Origin: DASQTB01 sp035642095
Lineage (GTDB): Bacteria; Actinomycetota; UBA4738; CALAEC01
Direction of reading: 5' to 3'
Assembly: GCA_035642095.1 (NCBI GenBank)
Contig: DASQTB010000136.1
Coordinates: 1 to 62,034, forward strand
Length of the DNA: 62,034 bases
The notes under the pieces are model-generated. The model did not search any database. It was not told the DNA's origin and saw nothing but the letters and a program-made list of their open reading frames with translations. How positions within the stretch are numbered: the first letter of the stretch is position 1; every line of letters starts with the position of its first letter. Of the stretch, positions 56,124-62,034 are shown piece by piece. A program made the translations under genes and the position numbers.

Positions 56124-57280
56124 CGCGGGGCGGACAGCGCCTCGATCAGCACGTCGGCCACCTCGGGCCGGCTGAACTCGGGGGGCGGCCGCTCGCCGTG
56201 GCGAAGCATCTCCCGGACCTTGGTGCCGGACAGGATCAAGCGGTCCTCGTCGCCGTGGGGACAGATCTTCGGCGTGGCCATCCCCTCGCACCGGTGGCAC
56301 CAGAAGGCGTGTTCGAACATGAGCGGCGTGATCCCCAGGTCCTCCGGAGCGAAGCGCTCGAAGATCTTCTGGGCGTCGAACGTTCCGTAGAACGTGCCCA
56401 CCCCGGCGTGGTCCCGGCCCACGATGAAGTGCGTGCAGCCGTAGTTCTTCCGCACCAGAGCGTGGAAGATGGCCTCCTTCGGACCCGCGTAGCGCATGGC
56501 CGCGGGGAAGACCGACAGGAGGATGCGGTCCTTCGGGTAGTAGCTGTCCAGGAGCACCATGTAGCAGCGCATCCGGACGTCGGCGGGGACATCATCCTCC
56601 TTCGTCTCGCCGACCAGCGGGTGCAGCAGGAGCCCGTCGACGATCTCCAGGGCGCACTTCTGGATGTACTCGTGCGCCCGGTGGACGGGGTTCCGGGTCT
56701 GGAACCCCACCACCTTCCGCCACCCGCGCTCGGCGAACGCCGCCCGGGTCTCGGCCGGCGTCCGGCGATGCTCGACGAAGGTGTCGTGCCGGGGCACCGC
56801 GAAGGCCCGGACCCGGCCGCCCAGGAGCCAGTCGCCGGCCCGGTCGAGGGCGGCCACCCCGGGGTGGGAGCGGTCCGTGGTCTGGAACACGGACTCCGCT
56901 TCCGCCTCCCGGTCACGTCGGAACACCTCCTCGACCTGGAGGATGCCGGCCGGCTCATCGCCGATCGTCAGGGCCACCTCGTCCGCCCGGCCGATCCGCT
57001 TCAGGCCGTCATCGTCAACCGAAAGGGAGACCGGGATGCTCCACACCAGCCCGGACGACAGTCGCATGTCGTCGAGGACCGAGCGGTAGTCCTTCTCCGT
57101 GACGAAGCCGGTCAGGGGCGACATGGCCCCGGTGGCCAGCATCTCGAAGTCCGCCTGCTCCCGAGGCCCGAGCGGCACCTTCGGGTGCTGGCGGGCCTCG
57201 TCGGCGGCTCGCTCGGCGTCTGGGCCGGTGACGAGCAGGTCGACGAGGTGGCCGCCGTGAGGAGCGATGGTCTCGGTCAC
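56120..57280 (-). CDS. sat: Sulfate adenylyltransferase (ATP sulfurylase, homo-oligomeric Sat type)
   Basis: Makes adenosine 5'-phosphosulfate from sulfate and ATP, or runs in reverse. The 386-residue protein has the QTRNPVHRAHEYIQK motif, GRDHAGVGTFYG, and ILSGTKVREML. A CHRCEGM and CPHG cysteine pair in the C-terminal part suggests a zinc site as in some thermophilic and anaerobic Sat proteins. It lacks an APS kinase domain and is not the CysDN type common in actinobacteria. GTG at 57280, with TATGCT nine bases upstream. Confidence 0.93.
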   Translation of the reverse strand: MTETIAPHGGHLVDLLVTGPDAERAADEARQHPKVPLGPREQADFEMLATGAMSPLTGFVTEKDYRSVLDDMRLSSGLVWSIPVSLSVDDDGLKRIGRADEVALTIGDEPAGILQVEEVFRRDREAEAESVFQTTDRSHPGVAALDRAGDWLLGGRVRAFAVPRHDTFVEHRRTPAETRAAFAERGWRKVVGFQTRNPVHRAHEYIQKCALEIVDGLLLHPLVGETKEDDVPADVRMRCYMVLLDSYYPKDRILLSVFPAAMRYAGPKEAIFHALVRKNYGCTHFIVGRDHAGVGTFYGTFDAQKIFERFAPEDLGITPLMFEHAFWCHRCEGMATPKICPHGDEDRLILSGTKVREMLRHGERPPPEFSRPEVADVLIEALSAPR

Positions 57281-57342
57281 GGCGGGCCGAGCATAAACGC
57301 TCCCCCGGAGCGCCGACCAAGCGGGGGGGCCGATCGACGGCG

Positions 57343-57996
57343 TCAGGCCCGGACCTCGACCCGGGCCCCGGCCAGCGATGCCTCCGCCGTGGCCCGGCCC
57401 TCCTCGACCGTGATCCGGTCGTAGGCCATCCCGGGGACGACCTCCGGGAGATTCACTTCGAACCCGAGCTCGGGGACGGTCTGGGGCGAGAACACCAGCG
57501 CCGAGCCCTCCACCCGGACCCGACCCGCGACCGACAGGTCGAGGGCGGGTTGTCGGACGTCGATGCCGGGGCCGGTGAACTCGACGGCCAGGGGGACGCC
57601 CTGGTCCTGGAGGAACTCGCTCAGAGCGTCGTCGGTGACCGTGACCTCACCGCGCCCGGTCGCCGCGGTGATGGTCCCGCCGGACCCGACGAAAGCCTCT
57701 CGTTCGAACGAGACGTCCCGGAAGCCGAGGTTCACCCGGTCCAAACGCATGCCTTCGACGAGGACGTCCTCCATGGCGATCCCCACCTCGTCGATGTGCT
57801 CCCTGAGGAAGGCCACGATGAACGGGAAGGCCCGCAGGTCGACGTCAGGCTCCGTGGGCAGGTCGAGTGACTTCTGAGCGCTGCGAGCGACCCGCTCCTC
57901 CATGACCAGCCGGAAGCCGTAGTCGGCCCCGACCCCGAGGACGGCGAGGAACAGGAGCGTGGCCAGGAGCGCCGCGCCGGCACCGCCGCGCCTCAT
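57343..57996 (-). CDS. DUF2993/LmeA-like exported lipid-binding protein
   Basis: A 217-residue protein with an N-terminal signal or anchor helix (about 8-28) and a beta-rich DUF2993 domain containing DVDLRAFPFIVAFLR and the VSFEREAFVG region. The mycobacterial member LmeA is a periplasmic phospholipase needed for lipomannan growth; others may carry lipids. ATG at 57996 with TAGGCT seven bases before it (leaderless). Confidence 0.85.
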   Translation of the reverse strand: MRRGGAGAALLATLLFLAVLGVGADYGFRLVMEERVARSAQKSLDLPTEPDVDLRAFPFIVAFLREHIDEVGIAMEDVLVEGMRLDRVNLGFRDVSFEREAFVGSGGTITAATGRGEVTVTDDALSEFLQDQGVPLAVEFTGPGIDVRQPALDLSVAGRVRVEGSALVFSPQTVPELGFEVNLPEVVPGMAYDRITVEEGRATAEASLAGARVEVRA

Positions 57997-58003
57997 CTCG
58001 GGG

Positions 58004-58009
58004 AGCCTA
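58004..58009 (-). promoter_or_regulatory. -10 element, leaderless distance, for the DUF2993 gene
   Basis: TAGGCT on the minus strand, seven bases before the ATG at 57996. Confidence 0.5.
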
Positions 58010-58042
58010 CACGGAGGACTTCGATTCCCTTCCCGGAGGCCT

Positions 58043-58642
58043 TCAGTCCAGGGCGCCTTCCAGCTCCAGCAGGAACTCCTTGCGCCGCACTCCCCCGGTG
58101 TATCCGCCCAGCCGACCGTTCGACTGGATCACCCGGTGGCAGGGAACCACGATCGGGATCGGGTTCGAACCGAGGGCGTTCCCCGCGGCCCGGTACGCCC
58201 GGGCGCTTCCGGCCCGAGCGGCCACCTGGCCGTAGGTGTGCACGTCGCCGTAGGGGATCCGGGCCGTGGCCCGGAGGACCTTCCGGACGAACCCTCCGGT
58301 CAGGGCCCAGTCGACGGGGATCTCGAACCGGCGCCGCTCTCCGTCGAAGTACTGGTCGAGCTCTCGCCGAACCTGGTCGGTCCGACGGGCCGACCGGAGG
58401 ATCCGGGGCGATACGCGGCCGGCCAGCTGCTGCAGAACCTGGTCCGGGGTCTCGTCCGGGTAGGCCAGCCGGGCCAGCCCCCGGGCCGTGACCGCGACGA
58501 GGAGCGGCCCGAAGGGAGACTCCGCCTCGGCGAAGGCCACGTCGACCTCTCCCTCCACCCGGTCGACCAGCCGGGTCACCGCCTCCTCCACCGCTCCTTC
58601 CGGGGCCGGAACCGAGCGCAGCGACCGCTCGATCTCGCTCAT
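58043..58642 (-). CDS. ogt: Methylated-DNA-[protein]-cysteine S-methyltransferase
   Basis: Removes alkyl groups from O6-guanine by transfer to its own cysteine. The 199-residue protein has the NALGSNPIPIVVPCHRVI segment with the catalytic Cys in PCHR, the winged-helix part IPYGDVHTYGQVAARAG, and a final GGYTGGVRRK loop. About 40 extra residues at the N-terminus are not needed for the fold. ATG at 58642 overlaps the ECF sigma stop (ATGA). Coupling a repair protein to a sigma factor suggests joint synthesis, possibly sensing of DNA alkylation. Confidence 0.92.
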   Translation of the reverse strand: MSEIERSLRSVPAPEGAVEEAVTRLVDRVEGEVDVAFAEAESPFGPLLVAVTARGLARLAYPDETPDQVLQQLAGRVSPRILRSARRTDQVRRELDQYFDGERRRFEIPVDWALTGGFVRKVLRATARIPYGDVHTYGQVAARAGSARAYRAAGNALGSNPIPIVVPCHRVIQSNGRLGGYTGGVRRKEFLLELEGALD

Positions 58643-59139
58643 CGGATCTCCTCCCGCAGCCGGCGCACCGCCAGCCGCACGTTCTGCCTGGCCGCCACCT
58701 CGCTGGTCCCCATGGTCCGGGCCACATCGTGGTACGGCAGGTCGCCCACGAACCGGAGGACCACCGCCTCCCGCTGCCTCGGTGGGAGGTTCCGGACCCG
58801 GCGCCACACGCCGGGGTCGCCGTCGTCCTCCGGCCGGGCCGGACCTTCCGGGATCTCGTCCACGGGCTCCGGCCGCCGTCTCCGGGACCGGTGGACGTCG
58901 AGCGCCTTCCGGTGGGCGATGGTCATCACCCACGACCGGAGGTTCGAGGCCGGGCGGAGCCGCGGGTAGGCTCGGAGGGCCGACAGGAACGTCTCCTGGA
59001 ACACGTCGTCGGCCTCCCCGGGCCCGACCGAGGCCACGGCGAATCGGTACACCGCATCCGAATGCTCCTCCAGGAACCGCTGGAACGGCGGCAATCCCAC
59101 ATGGGTAGAACGCCCGGGCGGCGTCCGGCGTGAGGTCAT
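58639..59139 (-). CDS. ECF-type sigma factor co-translated with Ogt
   Basis: A 166-residue ECF sigma. Region 2 is VYRFAVASVGPGEADDVFQETFLSALRAYPRL with WVMTIAHRKALDVHR, and region 4 is LPPRQREAVVLRFVGDLPYHDVARTMGTSEVAARQNVRLAVRRL in outline. It has no adjacent zinc anti-sigma gene. ATG at 59139 overlaps the hydrolase stop, and its own stop overlaps ogt, so all three genes form a tight unit starting at 59909. Confidence 0.9.
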   Translation of the reverse strand: MTSRRTPPGRSTHVGLPPFQRFLEEHSDAVYRFAVASVGPGEADDVFQETFLSALRAYPRLRPASNLRSWVMTIAHRKALDVHRSRRRRPEPVDEIPEGPARPEDDGDPGVWRRVRNLPPRQREAVVLRFVGDLPYHDVARTMGTSEVAARQNVRLAVRRLREEIR

Positions 59140-59909
59140 CGGTTCAGATCGACCAGGATCCGATCGGCCAGGCGGTCGGCGAAGGCCGGTGTGAGGCCGT
59201 CCTCGGCGTGGCCGAACCGGCTGGCCAGCAAGAGGCGCTTCGGTTCGCCGGCCCGGCGGTACAGGCGCCACGCCTCCTCCTCGTCGAAGAAGTGATCGTC
59301 GCGGCCGTGGACGAGCAGGAGCGGCGTGGGGGCGATCCGGTCCACGACGTCCTCGGGGCTCTCCGGCCACCGGTCGAGCCGGCCCAGACGGACGCCGGCT
59401 CGCCGGGCCCATCCCCGGCCCCGCTCGCTCGAGCCGAGCCACCGGAGCCGGGCCACGGCTCTCGACGGGTGCCCGTCCCAGCGAGCGGGTGCGGAGACGG
59501 CCACCGCGGCATCGACGCCGCCCCGAAGGGCAGCGTGGCGAATGACGGCCACCCCGCCCATCGACACGCCGATCGCGGCCACCGGCAGGCCGGGTCGCTC
59601 GGAGCGGGCGTGACGAACCGCGGCATCCACGTCGAGCACCTCGTCGGCGCCGTACGTACACGTCCCGTCGCTGAGCCCGTGCCCCCGAAGGTCAACGGCG
59701 TAGACGACGAACCGCCGAGCAAGGGCCTCCACGAACCGGACGATCCGCAGCTTGCGATGCCATCCCAGAAGGCCGTGGCAGAACACGACCGACGATCCGT
59801 CGTCCCCGACCCTCGAGCCGGTCAGGGTGACGTCGTCCTCGGTGACGAGCGCGAACGGCCCGGCCGCGCGATAGGCCCGGGAACGAAGCAGGGTCGCGGG
59901 GGACGCCAC
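59136..59909 (-). CDS. Alpha/beta hydrolase
   Basis: A 257-residue hydrolase. Nucleophile elbow GVSMGG, catalytic Asp in LLVHGRDDHFF, and catalytic His in SRFGHAEDGL. The oxyanion region is VFCHGLLGWH. Cytoplasmic by lack of signal. It is the first gene of the sigma-ogt unit and is divergent from glnR; TACGCT lies seven bases before its GTG, so it is probably leaderless. Substrate unknown. Confidence 0.87.
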   Translation of the reverse strand: MASPATLLRSRAYRAAGPFALVTEDDVTLTGSRVGDDGSSVVFCHGLLGWHRKLRIVRFVEALARRFVVYAVDLRGHGLSDGTCTYGADEVLDVDAAVRHARSERPGLPVAAIGVSMGGVAVIRHAALRGGVDAAVAVSAPARWDGHPSRAVARLRWLGSSERGRGWARRAGVRLGRLDRWPESPEDVVDRIAPTPLLLVHGRDDHFFDEEEAWRLYRRAGEPKRLLLASRFGHAEDGLTPAFADRLADRILVDLNR

Positions 59910-59916
59910 GCCGACG

Positions 59917-59934
59917 AGCGTACCCTGCTACCCT
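59917..59934. promoter_or_regulatory. Divergent -10 elements, hydrolase unit and glnR
   Basis: On the minus strand TACGCT (59922-59917) is seven bases before the hydrolase GTG. On the plus strand TACCCT occurs at 59921-59926 and 59929-59934, the second nine bases before the glnR TTG. Both genes thus share a 34-bp region with almost no leader. Confidence 0.5.
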
Positions 59935-59943
59935 CGCCCGAGG

Positions 59944-60609
59944 TTGCTTCGCATCCTGTTCCTGTCCGACCGCTCCCCCGAGGATGCCCTCCCCGCGGCT
60001 CTCGATCTCGGCGCCGACCTGAAGGTGGAACCGGCCGGCGCGGACGCCCTGGCCAGACTCCCCGACCTCGATCCCGATCTGATCCTGGCCGATGCGGGCT
60101 CGGACCCCGAGCACACCTATGGGGTGCTGACCGCCCTGACGTCGGCCGGCCGGCCGGCCCCGGTGATCGTCGTGCTGGAGCCGGAGACGCTGGACCGGGC
60201 GGCGTGGGCCGAGGTGGCCGACGACGTCGTCCTGGCGGGCGCGTCCGAACCGGAGTTGCGCCTGCGGCTGGCGCTCCTCGCGTCGCGTCGCGGCGAGCAC
60301 GGCGAGGCCGTGGTTCGCCTCGGCGCGGTGGTCATCAACACCCAGAGCTACCAGGTCACGGCGGAGGCCCGCCGGCTGGACCTGACGTTCAAGGAGTTCG
60401 AACTGCTCAGGTTCCTGGCCGAGCATCCGGGCCGGGTGTTCTCCCGGGCCAAGCTCCTCCAGGAGGTCTGGGGCTACGACTTCTTCGGAGGCACCAGGAC
60501 GGTCGACGTCCATGTCCGCCGGCTCCGGGCCAAGCTGGGTCCCGAGCACGAGCACCTGATCGAGACGGTCCGCGGCGTCGGCTACCGCGCCGCCGAAACG
60601 CACGCGTGA
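59944..60609 (+). CDS. glnR: GlnR-type nitrogen regulator (atypical OmpR-family response regulator)
   Basis: Actinobacterial master regulator of nitrogen assimilation, activating glnA and others at low nitrogen. The 221-residue protein has a weakly conserved receiver domain; an Asp sits in LILADAG but the acidic pocket is degenerate, as in GlnR, which acts without a kinase. The C-terminal winged helix is near-identical in pattern to Streptomyces GlnR: LTFKEFELLRFLAEHPGRVF and LLQEVWGYDFFGGTRTVDVH. TTG at 59944. A GlnR box lies between it and glnA. Confidence 0.93.
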   Translation: MLRILFLSDRSPEDALPAALDLGADLKVEPAGADALARLPDLDPDLILADAGSDPEHTYGVLTALTSAGRPAPVIVVLEPETLDRAAWAEVADDVVLAGASEPELRLRLALLASRRGEHGEAVVRLGAVVINTQSYQVTAEARRLDLTFKEFELLRFLAEHPGRVFSRAKLLQEVWGYDFFGGTRTVDVHVRRLRAKLGPEHEHLIETVRGVGYRAAETHA

Positions 60610-60622
60610 ACGCCCGCTCCGC

Positions 60623-60649
60623 GTAACGCGGAATTTACGAGCCGGAAAC
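60623..60649 (+). promoter_or_regulatory. GlnR operator upstream of glnA
   Basis: Three pentamers each separated by 6 bp: GTAAC (60623-60627), TTTAC (60634-60638), GAAAC (60645-60649). The TTTAC-N6-GAAAC pair fits the GlnR a-b site pattern (TnAC-N6-GAAAC), and GTAAC adds an upstream repeat. It ends 21 bp before the likely -10 of glnA, the normal place for an activator. Confidence 0.8.
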
Positions 60650-60670
60650 CAGCGGGCAACGCCTGGTCGG

Positions 60671-60676
60671 TAGCCT
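60671..60676 (+). promoter_or_regulatory. -10 element of glnA
   Basis: TAGCCT, 33 bp before the GTG at 60709. The -35 position reads ACCAGC, a poor match, consistent with dependence on GlnR bound just upstream. Confidence 0.55.
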
Positions 60677-60708
60677 TCCCCCGACCACTCAAGGGGAAAG
60701 GAGGACGC

Positions 60709-62034
60709 GTGGCGAGCCCGAAAGATGTGCTCGACCTGGCCAGGAAGTCCGAGGCCCAGGTCGTCGACTTCCGATTCTGCGACCTGCCGGGACTGATGCA
60801 GCACTTCTCCGTGCCGATCTCCGAGCTGACCGAGGAGGGTTTCGAGGATGGATTCGGATTCGACGGGTCGTCCATCCGAGGGTTCCAGGAGATCCAGGAG
60901 TCGGACATGCTCCTGGTTCCTGATGCGAGCACGGCCTACATCGACCCGTTTGCGAAGCATTCGACTCTGGCGCTGCACTGCTTCGTCAAGGACCCGGTGA
61001 CGGGCGAGATGTACAGCCGCGATCCCCGGGGGATCGCCCGGAAGGCGGAGCTGTACCTGAAGCAGACCGGGATCGCCGACCTCTCCTACTGGGGGCCGGA
61101 ATGCGAGTTCTACATCTTCGACTCGATCCGGTTCGAGCAGAACCAACATGAGGGCTACTACCACATCGACGCGATCGAGGGGGTCTGGAACTCGGGCGCG
61201 GAGGAAGGCGGCCACAACCTCGGCTACAAGCCCCGCTACAAGGAGGGCTACTTCCCCCTCCCCCCGATGGACCACTATCAGGACCTGCGCTCGGAGATGA
61301 TGCTCAACCTCCAGAAGGTCGGCATCCAAGTCGAGGTCCATCACCACGAGGTCGGGACCGCGGGGCAGGCCGAGATCGACATCCGTTACGACACGCTGCT
61401 GAAGACCGCGGACAACGTCCTCAAGTACAAGTACATCGTCAAGAACACGGCCCGAGCGTCGGGCAAGACCGTGACGTTCATGCCCAAGCCGATCTTCATG
61501 GACAACGGCTCAGGCATGCACACCCACCAGTCGCTGTGGAAGGGCGGGGAGAACCTATTCTGGGACGAGGTCGGGTACGCCCAGATCTCGGACACGTGCC
61601 GGTGGTACATAGGTGGGTTGCTGACTCACGCGCCGGCGTTGCTGGCGTTCGCCGCCCCGACCACGAACTCGTACCGTCGTCTGGTGCCAGGCTACGAGGC
61701 GCCGATCAACCTCGTGTTCTCGCAGCGGAACCGTTCGGCGTGCGCCAGGATCCCCGTCTACTACAAGACCCCGGCAGCCAAGAGGATCGAGTTCCGCTCT
61801 CCCGACCCATCGTGCAACCCGTACCTGGCCTTCGCGGCCATGCTCCTGGCCGGGCTGGACGGCGTGAAGAACAAGATCGAGCCGCCGGACCCGATCGACA
61901 AGGACCTGTACGACCTCCCACCCGAGGAAGCGGCGGGGGTCAAGCAGGTCCCGGGATCGCTGGAGGAGGTCCTAGACGCTCTGGAGAGGGATCACGGCTT
62001 CCTCCTGGACGGCGGAGTGTTCACCCAGGACGTC
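60709..62034 (+). CDS. glnA: Glutamine synthetase type I (3' end outside window)
   Basis: Makes glutamine from glutamate, ammonia and ATP. GTG at 60709 follows AAAGGAGG. The 442 codons seen cover nearly the full GSI-beta: DFRFCDLPGLMQHFSVP, FGFDGSSIRGF, the metal motifs ECEFYIF and HHEVGTAGQAEID, MPKPIFMDNGSGMHTHQS, and NRSACARIP. Tyr401 in DLYDLPPEE is the adenylylation tyrosine of GSI-beta, so AMP-ylation control by GlnE is probable. The frame is open to the window's last base; about 30 residues are missing. Confidence 0.97.
   Translation, partial: MASPKDVLDLARKSEAQVVDFRFCDLPGLMQHFSVPISELTEEGFEDGFGFDGSSIRGFQEIQESDMLLVPDASTAYIDPFAKHSTLALHCFVKDPVTGEMYSRDPRGIARKAELYLKQTGIADLSYWGPECEFYIFDSIRFEQNQHEGYYHIDAIEGVWNSGAEEGGHNLGYKPRYKEGYFPLPPMDHYQDLRSEMMLNLQKVGIQVEVHHHEVGTAGQAEIDIRYDTLLKTADNVLKYKYIVKNTARASGKTVTFMPKPIFMDNGSGMHTHQSLWKGGENLFWDEVGYAQISDTCRWYIGGLLTHAPALLAFAAPTTNSYRRLVPGYEAPINLVFSQRNRSACARIPVYYKTPAAKRIEFRSPDPSCNPYLAFAAMLLAGLDGVKNKIEPPDPIDKDLYDLPPEEAAGVKQVPGSLEEVLDALERDHGFLLDGGVFTQDV

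Noticed and set aside
58150..58175. GGTTCGA-type segment resembling a tRNA T-loop
   Set aside because: It lies inside the ogt coding region and no acceptor or anticodon stems can be formed; similar isolated matches near 38070 and 49250 also fall within genes. No tRNA was found.
59692..61347. Minus-strand open frame of 551 codons across glnR and glnA
   Set aside because: Covers the GlnR box and antisense to two certain genes; no recognisable protein features.
1..62034. CRISPR arrays, insertion sequences, integrases or prophage genes
   Set aside because: No repeat-spacer pattern, transposase, integrase or long terminal inverted repeats were seen. The excisionase-like gene at 29162 is a chromosomal Rv0500A-type regulator, not part of an element.

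Overview
This is a gene-dense, GC-rich stretch (about 70% G+C by eye) with no rRNA, tRNA, CRISPR array or recognisable mobile element. Gene content points to an actinobacterial chromosome: mycothiol glycosyltransferase MshA, a GlnR-type regulator beside glnA, a Rex-hemACD cluster, a 33-residue bS22-type ribosomal protein, an RsiG-like c-di-GMP-binding protein, and many GTG/TTG starts with 4-base stop/start overlaps. The respiratory complex and many inserted genes are not those of Mycobacterium or Streptomyces, so a deep-branching actinobacterial lineage is likely; I cannot name the genus.

Layout. 1-1220 (minus): start of ResB and CcdA, for cytochrome c maturation. 1255-1272: a perfect 18-bp Rex operator. 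1358-6128 (plus): an eight-gene operon for a cytochrome b6-type menaquinol:cytochrome c reductase with an unusual dicluster ferredoxin and three small or medium membrane proteins. 6138-12481 (minus): tetrapyrrole genes hemL, hemB, hemD, hemC, hemA, then rex and a glutaredoxin. 12474-24186: membrane protein, ECF sigma with anti-sigma, YibE/F protein, acyl-CoA ligase, soluble PAS/GAF histidine kinase, single-domain response regulator, and a GGDEF-EAL protein. 24183-29359 (minus): acyltransferase, epimerase, SAM hydrolase, hydrolase, bS22, Clp1-type kinase, excisionase-like HTH. 29458-44119: mixed metabolism (SDRs, ALDH-RidA-AcuC-pyruvate kinase operon, FAH-family enzyme, homogentisate dioxygenase, JmjC-like oxygenase with a sucrase/ferredoxin-like partner). 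44140-49351: proC, proline dehydrogenase, isochorismatase, a 745-bp region holding an apparent structured ncRNA, mshA, an HBHA-like protein and its XRE regulator. 49433-62034: asparaginase, RsiG-like protein, BKACE, M23 peptidase, pyrophosphatase, cNMP-domain protein with flavoprotein, sulfate adenylyltransferase, an ECF sigma/Ogt operon, then glnR and the start of glnA with a GlnR box between them.

How the parts fit. One Rex operator and the rex-hem operon link NADH/NAD+ sensing to haem synthesis, cytochrome c maturation and the bc-type complex, so the first 12 kb reads as one respiratory regulon. Read right to left, the minus-strand backbone (XRE, HBHA-like, mshA, proC, HTH, bS22, epimerase, acyltransferase, glutaredoxin, hemA, hemC, hemD, hemB, hemL, ccdA, resB) follows, from memory, the order of the M. 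tuberculosis Rv0474-Rv0528 region; the other genes are insertions into that backbone. The main candidates for something new are the ferredoxin-containing b6-type complex, the roughly 290-nt structured RNA near 46.8-47.1 kb, the RsiG-like/EAL c-di-GMP pair, and the Clp1-type kinase set between an HTH gene and bS22. Leaderless promoters (TANNNT 6-7 nt before the start codon) recur through the window.
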